This document shows positions 16,517-24,894 of a DNA stretch of 64,000 bases, piece after piece (position 1 is the stretch's first letter; the number at the start of each line of letters is the position of its first letter). The notes beneath the pieces were generated by a model, which did not search any database, was not told the origin of the DNA, and saw only the letters and a program-made list of their open reading frames with translations. The stretch is from Chitinophaga solisilvae. Lineage in GTDB: Bacteria > Bacteroidota > Bacteroidia > Chitinophagales > Chitinophagaceae. The DNA is taken from positions 434,001 to 498,000 of the forward strand of contig NZ_JAABOK010000006.1 in assembly GCF_009928525.1 (NCBI RefSeq). Direction: 5' to 3'. A program made the translations under genes and the position numbers.

Positions 16517-18037
16517 ATGAAGCCGAGAAAAGCCTATCCATCTGCCGTTACTATTTTCGGGGCAAAAGGGGATCTTACCAGGCGTAAGCTCATCCCAGCT
16601 TTGTATAACCTGTATATTGCCAATCATCTGCCGGCAATATTTTCTATCTGGTGTGTTGATTTTTTGCCATCTGATATAGATGTTTTTAAAAAGGAGTTAT
16701 TGTCCGGGGTAAATGAGTTCAGCCGGAGCGGGAAGGCAGATCCCCGCCAGTGGGAAGCATTTGCAGAGCATATTTATTATCTGCAGGGAGATTTTAATAA
16801 GGAAGATACCTACATGCAGCTGAAGAATGAGATAACTGCCTTTGAGACAGAAAGCAAGCAACGGGGAATCCGGATGTTTTATTTTGCCACGGCTCCGCGG
16901 TTTATTGAAACCATTGCAGCGGCGCTGTATATGCATAAGCTGTGTAATAACAGGAATCAGCATCGTATTGTGGTGGAGAAGCCTTTCGGTACCGATCTGG
17001 CATCTGCTAAGAAGCTGAATCAGTTTCTGGTAAAGCGGTTTGATGAGAAGCAGATATACCGTATCGATCATTACCTGGGCAAGGAAACGGTGCAGAATAT
17101 TATGGCTTTTCGTTTTGCCAACTATGTGTTTGAACCCTTGTGGAATAAAAAATATATAGATCATATTCAGATCAGCGTGGCGGAACAGGTGAGCGTGGGC
17201 AAGCGCGGCGGATATTACGACAGCAGCGGAGCGCTGCGGGATATGATACAGAACCACCTGCTGCAGCTGTTATGCATTGTCGGGATGGATTGCCCCGGCG
17301 CTTATAAGGCAGAAACTATCCGCGACGCCAAAACGAAAGTGCTGAAAAGTGTGCGGCCATTTACTGCCGCGCAGGTGTTCAAACAGGTGATCCGCGGACA
17401 ATACACCGCCGGCGAAATCAATGAGGTGCCGGCAGTGGCCTATCGCCAGGAAGAGCATGTGGCGGCGGAGTCCAACACCGAAACCTTTGTGGCCATGAAG
17501 CTGTTTATTGATAATAAACGCTGGGAAGGTGTGCCTTTCTTCCTGCGCACGGGGAAATCGATGACGCGCCAGTCTTCTGTGATTGTTGTGCAGTTCAAGG
17601 ATTCGCCGCATAAGATTTTCAAGGATGATATTGTACCCAACCGGCTCATCATCAGTATTCAGCCGGAGCTGGAGATAAGCCTGCTGTTTGAAAGCAAGGT
17701 GCCGGGTCTGCAGATGAAGCTGGTACCGGTAGAGATGGATTTCACCTACCAGGACGCCTATACGGAAACATTGCCGGAGGCATATGAAGCCCTGCTGCTG
17801 GACGTATTACACGGCGATGCCACGCTGTTCATGCGTGCCGACCAGGTGGAAGCCGCCTGGAAAGTGGTAATGCCGGTGCTGGATGCCTGGAAGAAGAATC
17901 CGTCCAAACAGCTGCAGTTCTATAAGTCCGGTAGCTGGGGCCCCGCAGTGGCGTCAAATCTGCTGAAGCCTTATGCGAAAGAGTGGTTCCGCCTGCCCTC
18001 CAGTGAAATTGTGAAGAAAACAGCAGCAACAATCTGA
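16517..18037 (+). CDS. zwf: Glucose-6-phosphate 1-dehydrogenase
   Basis: The enzyme oxidises glucose 6-phosphate to 6-phosphogluconolactone with NADP+, the entry step of the oxidative pentose phosphate pathway. At 506 residues it has normal length. The dinucleotide-binding motif is GAKGDLTRRK at residues 15-24, EKPFG lies at 154-158, and the substrate-binding RIDHYLGKE with catalytic His185 is intact. The usual partners (6-phosphogluconolactonase, gnd) are not adjacent. It follows inverted repeat D and is followed after 22 bp by a membrane-protein gene that may be co-transcribed. Confidence 0.95.
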   Translation: MKPRKAYPSAVTIFGAKGDLTRRKLIPALYNLYIANHLPAIFSIWCVDFLPSDIDVFKKELLSGVNEFSRSGKADPRQWEAFAEHIYYLQGDFNKEDTYMQLKNEITAFETESKQRGIRMFYFATAPRFIETIAAALYMHKLCNNRNQHRIVVEKPFGTDLASAKKLNQFLVKRFDEKQIYRIDHYLGKETVQNIMAFRFANYVFEPLWNKKYIDHIQISVAEQVSVGKRGGYYDSSGALRDMIQNHLLQLLCIVGMDCPGAYKAETIRDAKTKVLKSVRPFTAAQVFKQVIRGQYTAGEINEVPAVAYRQEEHVAAESNTETFVAMKLFIDNKRWEGVPFFLRTGKSMTRQSSVIVVQFKDSPHKIFKDDIVPNRLIISIQPELEISLLFESKVPGLQMKLVPVEMDFTYQDAYTETLPEAYEALLLDVLHGDATLFMRADQVEAAWKVVMPVLDAWKKNPSKQLQFYKSGSWGPAVASNLLKPYAKEWFRLPSSEIVKKTAATI

Positions 18038-18059
18038 TCTTATTGTTTAAACCTGACAG

Positions 18060-18902
18060 ATGAATACAGACTGGAACTGGTTTTTCAGCTCTTTTTGCCA
18101 GAGTGCGGCAGCGTTGATCGGTATCATCGCTGCCTTTCTTATTTCCCGGCTTATCGGTATGAATGAGAAAGTTAATGCGATCATCTCCGGATTCGGAGAA
18201 CTGGTGATAGACCGGAATAAAATTATACACGGGCTGGGACAGCGGCGTTTCCGCTGGTATAACTCCACCCTGATGCGTTATAACGAACACCTGGTGGAAG
18301 ATATACGCCGCGGGCATTTCAGCGGATTTTCCGAAATTGATATACTGGAAAAAATTTATTCGGAAGATGACCGCCTGTTTAAAGCCAACGATGTGGTACT
18401 CCATACTTTTGCTGAAATGCGGGAGAAGTATGGCGGTGGCCGCTCCGCTGCGATAGAGATGCCGCCGAAAGACACCTGGGAGCAGATACGTAAGGAAAGA
18501 GAACTGATAGACCACCTGGAAATGGAGGCCCGCAAGCTGATACAGCTGTTCAAGAAAAATGAACAGGAGCTGAAAGTTTTCCGCGATACCTTCCGGCCGT
18601 TGAGTTATATCATCATTGTATTGATGATAGCGTTTCCGCTGACCGTTATTTATCCGCTGCATTTCATGCCGGTACAGAGCAACCGGCCGCCGGTGCTAAC
18701 CCTGCACTGGTCGGTTATCCTGCGTACGGTAATGAGCCTGAAAGGCTTTCTGCTGGCTATATTTTTTGTTACCATAGAAGGCATCTTCCTGTATTTTCTC
18801 ACGCTGGTCAATAAGATGCGCAGAGAGGTTATGACAGCCGCCGGGCGGCATTCACCTGACTACCAGAAAATACATTATTATTCTCCTTACCTGGATACCT
18901 GA
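18060..18902 (+). CDS. Membrane protein with cytoplasmic helical domain, unknown
   Basis: The 280-residue protein has one N-terminal transmembrane helix (residues 13-32), a long charged and largely helical region (about 33-178, with DTWEQIRKERELIDHLEMEARKLIQLFKKNEQELK looking like coiled coil when split by its heptads), and two C-terminal helices (about 182-200 and 226-252). I do not recognise the family. It follows zwf by 22 bp and is probably read from the same transcript, but no functional link is evident. It abuts the convergent serine hydrolase stop with no gap. Confidence 0.55.
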   Translation: MNTDWNWFFSSFCQSAAALIGIIAAFLISRLIGMNEKVNAIISGFGELVIDRNKIIHGLGQRRFRWYNSTLMRYNEHLVEDIRRGHFSGFSEIDILEKIYSEDDRLFKANDVVLHTFAEMREKYGGGRSAAIEMPPKDTWEQIRKERELIDHLEMEARKLIQLFKKNEQELKVFRDTFRPLSYIIIVLMIAFPLTVIYPLHFMPVQSNRPPVLTLHWSVILRTVMSLKGFLLAIFFVTIEGIFLYFLTLVNKMRREVMTAAGRHSPDYQKIHYYSPYLDT

Positions 18903-19952
18903 TCAGCGCAGGGCCTTCCTTATTTTCAGGCAGGTAGGCGCCGTGGTGAGGTAGCCGTCAGGCAGAAATGTAAAGATCATGCCGGTGATATTTTTCTCGT
19001 GGTTGATCCAGGGATGGCTGCCAAATGCACCGGGGCTGCTGTTTTCAATGAGTGTGCCGCCGGCGCCGGTGAAGTCGCGCCAGTTACCGATACCATAGAA
19101 CTGTGTTGTATTCAGCCATACCAGCGGATAGGGGCAGTAGGCTACTGTTGTAAGACCCGTATAGCCCTGCTCCATGGCAGCTATTGCTGCAGCGCTCAGC
19201 ACACGTGTACCGTTGGAGGCAACGCCTTTCTGCAGCAGCATATTCAGAAATTTCATATAGTCGTTGGCGGTACTCCGTGCGCCGCCGCCGATAAGCGGGT
19301 TGGCAGTGAGACCGTAGTCGGTATTATTCATGCCGCAGGGCCGGAAGATTTTTTCTGCCGCCAGCGTCTTCCAGTCTTTCCCGCTCACTACTTCACAGAT
19401 CCGCCCTGCTACCTGCATACTCACGCCGCCATAGTTGAAGGTAGTTCCGGGGGTACTTTGCAGCGGCACATTCCGGGCAATGTTATTAACAGCAGCTTCC
19501 AGCGTGGTGAAGGCATCGGATTCGTATCCCTGCTGCGAATTGCCGGGGAAGCCGGAAGTATGGGAGAACAGCTGCGCAATGGTTATTTTTCCTTTGCCGT
19601 TGGCGGTAAGTATGGGCAGATATTTTCCGGCAGTATCTGTCAGATTGATTTTTCCCTCATCAGCGAGCCGCATCAGTACGGCTGCTGACAACCATTTGGT
19701 ACAGGAGGCGATAAGCAGCCGTGTATCTCCGGTGTAGCCCCCGAAACTTCTGCTGTAGGCCGGTTGCCCGTTAATATGCAATACGGCAAAACATTTGCCT
19801 CCGAAAACGGAAGGCACGGAATCTGTCAGTATCTGATCAATTGCGCTGTAGTCGCCAGGCTGGGAAATGATGGTCTTATCGTTTTTCTTCTGGCAGGAAA
19901 CAGCCAGTATGCCAGTCAGGCAGTATAACAGGCAGGTATAGATCGCTCTCAT
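18903..19952 (-). CDS. Beta-lactamase-family serine hydrolase, lipoprotein
   Basis: This is a class C beta-lactamase/DD-peptidase-fold serine hydrolase of 349 residues with the ATG at 19952, chosen because it gives a proper lipoprotein signal (lipobox before Cys20); a longer in-frame start adds 13 unlikely residues. The nucleophile motif is S83-C-T-K86 and the second motif is Y174-G-G, a variant of the usual YxN (the family tolerates YSN and YAN, so the missing Asn is notable). The HPWINH stretch near the end is a poor match to the third KTG-type motif (HxG in some family members). Likely role is esterase or peptidase in the envelope; substrate unknown. Confidence 0.8.
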   Translation of the reverse strand: MRAIYTCLLYCLTGILAVSCQKKNDKTIISQPGDYSAIDQILTDSVPSVFGGKCFAVLHINGQPAYSRSFGGYTGDTRLLIASCTKWLSAAVLMRLADEGKINLTDTAGKYLPILTANGKGKITIAQLFSHTSGFPGNSQQGYESDAFTTLEAAVNNIARNVPLQSTPGTTFNYGGVSMQVAGRICEVVSGKDWKTLAAEKIFRPCGMNNTDYGLTANPLIGGGARSTANDYMKFLNMLLQKGVASNGTRVLSAAAIAAMEQGYTGLTTVAYCPYPLVWLNTTQFYGIGNWRDFTGAGGTLIENSSPGAFGSHPWINHEKNITGMIFTFLPDGYLTTAPTCLKIRKALR

Positions 19953-20157
19953 GACAATAGTTTGGTGATAACAATTGTAATATAACTGCAATCTGTTGAA
20001 ATTATTATCCGGATGCCCGTTTTTTATTTGTGGTAAAAGAGAGGTCGGTATAACGGAAATGCATATACGTAGATATTATTGATTCTGCAGCTGTGCGGGT
20101 TGCCACTGTTACCCTGGCAGGCGGGCGCGGGCGGCACAGTCTTTGTGCGCCGGTAGT

Positions 20158-22710
20158 ATGCAACAGAATACCTGGAAACCTCCCCATAAAGAATTTTCCG
20201 GCTTCCTCCGCGTACGCGGCGCACGGGAGCATAACCTGAAGAACATAGACCTGGAAATACCCCGTGACGCTTTGGTGGTATTTACCGGCGTTTCCGGTTC
20301 CGGCAAATCATCGCTGGCATTCGGTACCCTATATGCAGAGGCGCAGCGCCGCTACCTGGAATCGGTATCACCTTATGCCCGTCGCCTTTTTCATCAGATG
20401 TCGGTGCCGGAGGTAGACGAGATTACGGGGCTGCCACCGGCAGTGGCTTTACAGCAGCAACGCGGACTGGCGACTACACGTTCGTCTGTAGGCAGCGTAA
20501 CCACTTTGTCCAATCTTATACGCATGTTGTATTCCCGTGCCGGCGATTATCCCGCCGGTCAGCCACACCTGGAAGCAGAAGCGTTTTCTCCCAATACCCC
20601 TGCCGGCGCCTGTCCTTCCTGCCACGGCCTGGGACGCATATACGAAGTGACGGAGCGTTCTATGGTGCCGGACGATTCCCTTACCATCCGGGAAAGAGCG
20701 GTGGCGGCATGGCCGGTGGCATGGCACGGACAGAACCTCCGTGATATACTCATCACGCTGGGATATGATGTGGACCGCCCCTGGCGCGACCTGCCAAAGA
20801 AAGACCGGGACTGGATACTCTTTACCGAAGAACAGCCTGTAGTACCGGTATATCCCGGCTTCTCCCATGAGGAAGTGAAAAGGGCCATCAGGCAAAACGT
20901 AGCTCCTGCCTATAAGGGTACCTTCTCCGGGGCTAAAAGATATGTGCTGCATAACTTTTCCAATACAGAAAGCGCTGCTATGAAAAAGCGGCTGCAGCAG
21001 TTTATGGAAAGTGCGGAATGCCCGCTGTGCCAGGGCAAGCGCCTGCGCCGGGAATCGTTGTCCGTGAAATTCGCCGGTATGGATATCGGAGAAATATCCA
21101 GGCTGCCGCTGCATAAGTTATCTGCGCTCATGCAGCCATTTGCCGATGGTACCGCACTCCGCGGAAAACGCCAGCAGGCACACCCGGAGCGGGAGCTGGT
21201 GGCACAACGCATCGCGGCGGACCTGGTTGGCCGCCTTGATGTACTGCTGGAGCTGGGGCTGGGCTATCTTCTGCTGGAACGCAGCACGCCTACGTTATCG
21301 CCGGGAGAGCTGCAGCGTCTCCGCCTCGCCACGCAGGTGCGCTCCAATCTTTTCGGCGTTGTATACGTACTCGATGAACCCTCCGCCGGCCTGCATCCCG
21401 CCGATACCGAAGCGCTGCTGTCGGCACTCGAAAAACTGAAAGCCGCCGGCAACTCCCTCTTTGTAGTGGAACATGACCTCGATGTAATACAACATGCCGA
21501 CTGGCTGGTGGATGTAGGTCCTGACGCCGGCGAGTACGGCGGACATATTCTGTACAGCGGCCCGCCGCCCGGACTTGCCGCCATAGCGGATTCCAAAACG
21601 GCGCAGTATCTCTTTGCCACTAAAGTACCGCCGCCGCATCAGCCGCGTACGCCTGCAGGATGGCTGGAGCTGGCGGGCGTTACCCGCAACAACCTGCACC
21701 AGCTGGATGCCGCTTTCCCACTGGGATGCCTCACAACTGTAACCGGTATCTCCGGATCTGGTAAATCAAGCCTGGTAAGCCAGGTGCTGATAGAGCTGGC
21801 CTCCACCCACCTGGGTATGGAACTGACGGCAGAAGCAGAAGAGGGAGAGGGGCTGGAACATACAGCCCCTGTCACGCTGGGGGGCCGCATCACCGGCGGT
21901 ATGGAACATATTAAACGGCTGGTACAGGTAGATCAGAAACCTATTGGCCGCACACCACGGTCTAACCTGGCTACCTATACGGGGTTGTTTGACCAGGTAC
22001 GTAAACGTTTTGCGGAAACGAAGACCGCCAAAGCCCGGCGCTACGATGCCGGCCGCTTCTCTTTCAACGTGGCGAAAGGCCGCTGTGAAACCTGCCAGGG
22101 TGAAGGCTTTGTAATGGTGGAACTGCTTTTCCTGCCCAGCGTATATGCGCCCTGCCCTACCTGCCATGGTGCACGCTACAATGCTAAAACACTGGAAATA
22201 ACGTGTAACGGGAAAAATATTGCAGAGGTGCTGGAAATGACGGTAGATACTGCCTATGAATTTTTTGCAGACGATCCGAAAATACACCGTTCGTTAACAG
22301 TCCTGCGTGAAGTGGGACTTGGCTACCTGCGGCTGGGACAGCCGGCTACACAGCTTTCCGGCGGCGAAGCGCAGCGCATCAAACTGGCTACAGAGCTGCA
22401 ACGCATAGGGCGCGGTGATACGCTTTACATTCTTGATGAGCCTACCACCGGACTCCATCCATCCGATACGGAGAAGCTGGTCACGCAGCTGGACAGCCTC
22501 GTGGAAGCCGGCAACACCGTAATAGTGGTAGAACATGAAATGAGGGTAGTGGCAGCCAGCGATTGGGTAATAGATATTGGTCCGGGCGCCGGAGAAGCAG
22601 GAGGTAAAATCGTAGCAACAGGTACGCCGGCTACTGTAGCCAAAGCCGCCGGAAGCCGCACGGCGCCTTATCTGGCAAAGTTCCTGGAACAAACCGGTCA
22701 GCTTTCCTGA
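20158..22710 (+). CDS. UvrA2-type excinuclease-like ABC protein
   Basis: The 850-residue product has the duplicated ABC layout of UvrA: Walker A GVSGSGKSS at residues 44-52, first signature LSPGELQRLRLA with LDEPSAGLHPAD, second Walker A GISGSGKSS, second signature LSGGEAQRIKLA with LDEPTTGLHPSD. Zinc-finger Cys pairs are visible (CPSCHG, CPLCQG, CETCQG...CPTCHG). It is about 90 residues shorter than UvrA and appears to lack the UvrB-binding insertion, as in the UvrA2 class linked to resistance to DNA-binding drugs rather than core repair. I used the ATG at 20158; an upstream TTG is in frame. Its 3' end overlaps the convergent Crp/Fnr gene by 13 bp. Confidence 0.88.
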   Translation: MQQNTWKPPHKEFSGFLRVRGAREHNLKNIDLEIPRDALVVFTGVSGSGKSSLAFGTLYAEAQRRYLESVSPYARRLFHQMSVPEVDEITGLPPAVALQQQRGLATTRSSVGSVTTLSNLIRMLYSRAGDYPAGQPHLEAEAFSPNTPAGACPSCHGLGRIYEVTERSMVPDDSLTIRERAVAAWPVAWHGQNLRDILITLGYDVDRPWRDLPKKDRDWILFTEEQPVVPVYPGFSHEEVKRAIRQNVAPAYKGTFSGAKRYVLHNFSNTESAAMKKRLQQFMESAECPLCQGKRLRRESLSVKFAGMDIGEISRLPLHKLSALMQPFADGTALRGKRQQAHPERELVAQRIAADLVGRLDVLLELGLGYLLLERSTPTLSPGELQRLRLATQVRSNLFGVVYVLDEPSAGLHPADTEALLSALEKLKAAGNSLFVVEHDLDVIQHADWLVDVGPDAGEYGGHILYSGPPPGLAAIADSKTAQYLFATKVPPPHQPRTPAGWLELAGVTRNNLHQLDAAFPLGCLTTVTGISGSGKSSLVSQVLIELASTHLGMELTAEAEEGEGLEHTAPVTLGGRITGGMEHIKRLVQVDQKPIGRTPRSNLATYTGLFDQVRKRFAETKTAKARRYDAGRFSFNVAKGRCETCQGEGFVMVELLFLPSVYAPCPTCHGARYNAKTLEITCNGKNIAEVLEMTVDTAYEFFADDPKIHRSLTVLREVGLGYLRLGQPATQLSGGEAQRIKLATELQRIGRGDTLYILDEPTTGLHPSDTEKLVTQLDSLVEAGNTVIVVEHEMRVVAASDWVIDIGPGAGEAGGKIVATGTPATVAKAAGSRTAPYLAKFLEQTGQLS

Positions 22711-23351
22711 TCATATTCCAGTAACAGCTTGTCCATCATCTTACCATCTATATACAAATCAAAGCTGTGGGGGCTGAGTATCCTCTTCTCCCGCAGCTGT
22801 TTGATGGTCCGGTTAAAACTCCTCAATGACACCGCCAGATAATCTGCCAGGTCCTTTTTGGGTAACACTACCTGCTGGTTGGCCAGCAGCGAAAATAATT
22901 TCATCATCGTATATTCTGCCGGATATATCTGCTGGTAAGAAGCCCTGGCAGAGGTTTCGCTGACCCTTGCCGCCAGCGCCTGCAGCAACAGCTGATTGAA
23001 TACCGGGTACTGCGTCATCAGCTTTGAAAAAAAATCGTAGGTGATGCAATAGGATGTCACCGGCGTTAAAGCCGCAATAGAAGTCACATTTTTCGTCTTC
23101 CTGATAATTTCTATCTCACCCATCAGTTCCCCTTCTCCCAGAAACTCAATAATAAATTCCTTACCGTTTGCTTCCGTGATATAACATTTGGAAATCCCTT
23201 CTTTCTGTATAAAAACATATTTGTTGCCCTGTCCCTGCATCAGCAGATGTTCGCCCGGAGCATAGCCCTTCAGGAACACCCGGTCTTCCTTCTCTTCGGA
23301 AGTCAGCGTCTGTTCTATAAAGGATAGTATAGCTAGATTGGTACGTATCAT
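22698..23351 (-). CDS. Crp/Fnr-family transcriptional regulator
   Basis: The 217-residue protein has an N-terminal cyclic-nucleotide-binding fold (about residues 25-110: LKGYAPGEHLLMQGQGNKYVFIQKEGISKCYI, EFLGEGELMGEIEIIRKTKNV) and a C-terminal winged helix (LPKKDLADYLAVSLRSFNRTIKQLREKRIL). No Fnr-type Cys cluster is seen, so it is not an iron-sulfur oxygen sensor. It diverges from the HAD/CAT pair with an 84-bp promoter region containing an inverted GACAT-N14-ATGTC at 23352-23375 that could be its own operator; this is weak evidence. It probably controls those neighbours. Confidence 0.8.
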   Translation of the reverse strand: MIRTNLAILSFIEQTLTSEEKEDRVFLKGYAPGEHLLMQGQGNKYVFIQKEGISKCYITEANGKEFIIEFLGEGELMGEIEIIRKTKNVTSIAALTPVTSYCITYDFFSKLMTQYPVFNQLLLQALAARVSETSARASYQQIYPAEYTMMKLFSLLANQQVVLPKKDLADYLAVSLRSFNRTIKQLREKRILSPHSFDLYIDGKMMDKLLLEYDQES

Positions 23352-23399
23352 GACATATGGTATGAGACAAATGTCCCGTTTTTTTGAAGTAGGAGAAAG

Positions 23400-23407
23400 T
23401 AATTTTG
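23400..23407 (+). promoter_or_regulatory. Bacteroidota -7 element TAATTTTG
   Basis: TAATTTTG fits TAnnTTTG and lies 28 bases upstream of the HAD gene start at 23436, in the short divergent region shared with the Crp/Fnr gene. Confidence 0.45.
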
Positions 23408-23435
23408 CAGAAATTTAGATAAATAATCAGGAAAG

Positions 23436-24128
23436 ATGACTGGTATACAAATAATTGCATTTGATGCAGACGATACATTATGGGTAAATGAGCCTTATTT
23501 CCAGGAAGCAGAGCAGAAATTCTGCGGACTGCTGGAAGACTATCTGCCACACCACAGCGTTTCACAGGAACTGTTCAGAACAGAGATGGAACGGTTGCCG
23601 TTATATGGTTATGGCGTTAAGTCCGTTATGCTCAGCATGATAGAAACAATTCTCCGGGTAACCAACAATACTGCACGCCCTGAACTGATTCAGAAAACGA
23701 TTGAATATGGTCAGGAACTGCTCAATAAACCCATTGAGCTGCTCGACGGTGTACAGGAAGTGCTGGAAGCACTGAAAGGTAAATACCGGCTGGTAGTGGC
23801 CACCAAAGGCGATCTGCTGGATCAGGAACGCAAGCTGAATAAATCAGGGCTGGCGCACTACTTTCACCACATCGAAATTATGAGTGATAAAAAGGAGAAG
23901 GATTACTATAAACTGCTGAAACACCTGGACTGCAAACCGGAAAATTTCCTGATGATCGGCAACTCCCTCAAATCGGATGTGATGCCGGTGCTGGAGATCG
24001 GCGGTCATGCCATCCATATCCCTTACCACACCACCTGGGCGCATGAAATGGTATCCCATGAGGTGAAGGGAGATAATTTTTACACTTTTGAAACTATCTC
24101 GGATATACTACCGAAACTATTGTCATGA
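23436..24128 (+). CDS. HAD-superfamily phosphatase
   Basis: The 230-residue protein carries all four HAD motifs: nucleophile Asp10 with acid/base Asp12 (IIAFDADDTLW), the Thr of VVATKGD as motif II, a Lys in the KKEKDYYK stretch as motif III, and MIGNSLKSDV as motif IV. The alpha-helical cap sits between motifs I and II (residues about 16-90), as in the YjjG/haloacid-dehalogenase class that dephosphorylates small molecules or nucleotides. It overlaps the start of the CAT-like gene by four bases (ATGA), so the two are translationally coupled. Substrate unknown. Confidence 0.85.
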   Translation: MTGIQIIAFDADDTLWVNEPYFQEAEQKFCGLLEDYLPHHSVSQELFRTEMERLPLYGYGVKSVMLSMIETILRVTNNTARPELIQKTIEYGQELLNKPIELLDGVQEVLEALKGKYRLVVATKGDLLDQERKLNKSGLAHYFHHIEIMSDKKEKDYYKLLKHLDCKPENFLMIGNSLKSDVMPVLEIGGHAIHIPYHTTWAHEMVSHEVKGDNFYTFETISDILPKLLS

Positions 24129-24751
24129 AACAATTATTAAACCTGGACACCTGGGCGAGAAAAGATCACTTTCAATTTTTTACACAGTTCGAGGAACCAT
24201 TCTTTGGGGTATGCGTTACCGTAGACTGTACCAGGGCATACACCATCGCAAAGGAAAAGGGGTATTCCTTTTTTCTGTATTACCTGCATGCCTCGCTGGC
24301 GGCAGCCAATGCCACCGAACCTTTCCGCTACCGTATCAGCAATGGTGAGATATGGATTTATGATGCCGTTCATGCCTCTCCGACCATCAACCGTCCGGAT
24401 GGCACTTTCGGCTTCGCCTATATGGACTACCACCCCGACTTCCAGGCCTTCGCTGCAGCAGCCCAGGAGGAAACCAACCGCGTACAGCAAAGCACCGGCC
24501 TGATACCTGCTGTCTCCGGTGAAAATGTTATTCACTGTTCTTCTCTGCCCTGGATAGATTTTACCAGCATATCCCACGCACGCAGCTTCAGCTTCAAAGA
24601 CAGCTGTCCTAAAATATCTTTCGGCAAAATGACCAGCACCAATGGAATTATGACCATGCCGGTATCCGTACATGTGCATCATGCATTGATGGATGGGTAT
24701 CATGTGGGGAGGTTTCTGGAGGTGTTTCAGGAAACAATGAACAGAGAGTAA
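24125..24751 (+). CDS. Chloramphenicol acetyltransferase-like protein (type A fold)
   Basis: The 208-residue product is of the trimeric type-A CAT family: the start WARKDHFQFFTQFEEPFFGVCVTVD, the central WIDFTSISHARSF, and the catalytic HHxxxDG motif (HHALMDG, residues 185-191) with the active-site His are present. These enzymes transfer acetyl from acetyl-CoA to a hydroxyl, classically of chloramphenicol. Chromosomal Bacteroidota relatives are often uncharacterised, so drug resistance is an inference. It is coupled to the HAD gene by a 4-bp overlap and its stop codon overlaps inverted repeat E. Confidence 0.85.
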   Translation: MKQLLNLDTWARKDHFQFFTQFEEPFFGVCVTVDCTRAYTIAKEKGYSFFLYYLHASLAAANATEPFRYRISNGEIWIYDAVHASPTINRPDGTFGFAYMDYHPDFQAFAAAAQEETNRVQQSTGLIPAVSGENVIHCSSLPWIDFTSISHARSFSFKDSCPKISFGKMTSTNGIMTMPVSVHVHHALMDGYHVGRFLEVFQETMNRE

Positions 24752-24894
24752 TTACGAATTACGAATTGCGAATTACGAATGTAGAAGCGAAGAGCTAAAC
24801 GTAGATTAAAGGTGATAATTTAAAAATATTTTCCTTAATCTACGTTTAGCTCTTCGCTTCTACATTCGTAATTCGCAATTCGTAATTCGTAATT
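24750..24894. repeat. Long perfect inverted repeat, copy E (60-bp arms)
   Basis: Arms 24750-24809 and 24835-24894 are exactly complementary over 60 bp with a 25-nt AT-rich loop. The outer 32 bp match copies A and G; the inner 28 bp (from GTAGAAGCGAAG inward) are private to this copy yet still perfectly paired. It spans exactly from the stop codon of the CAT gene to the stop codon of the convergent lytic gene, so it probably terminates both. Confidence 0.95.
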
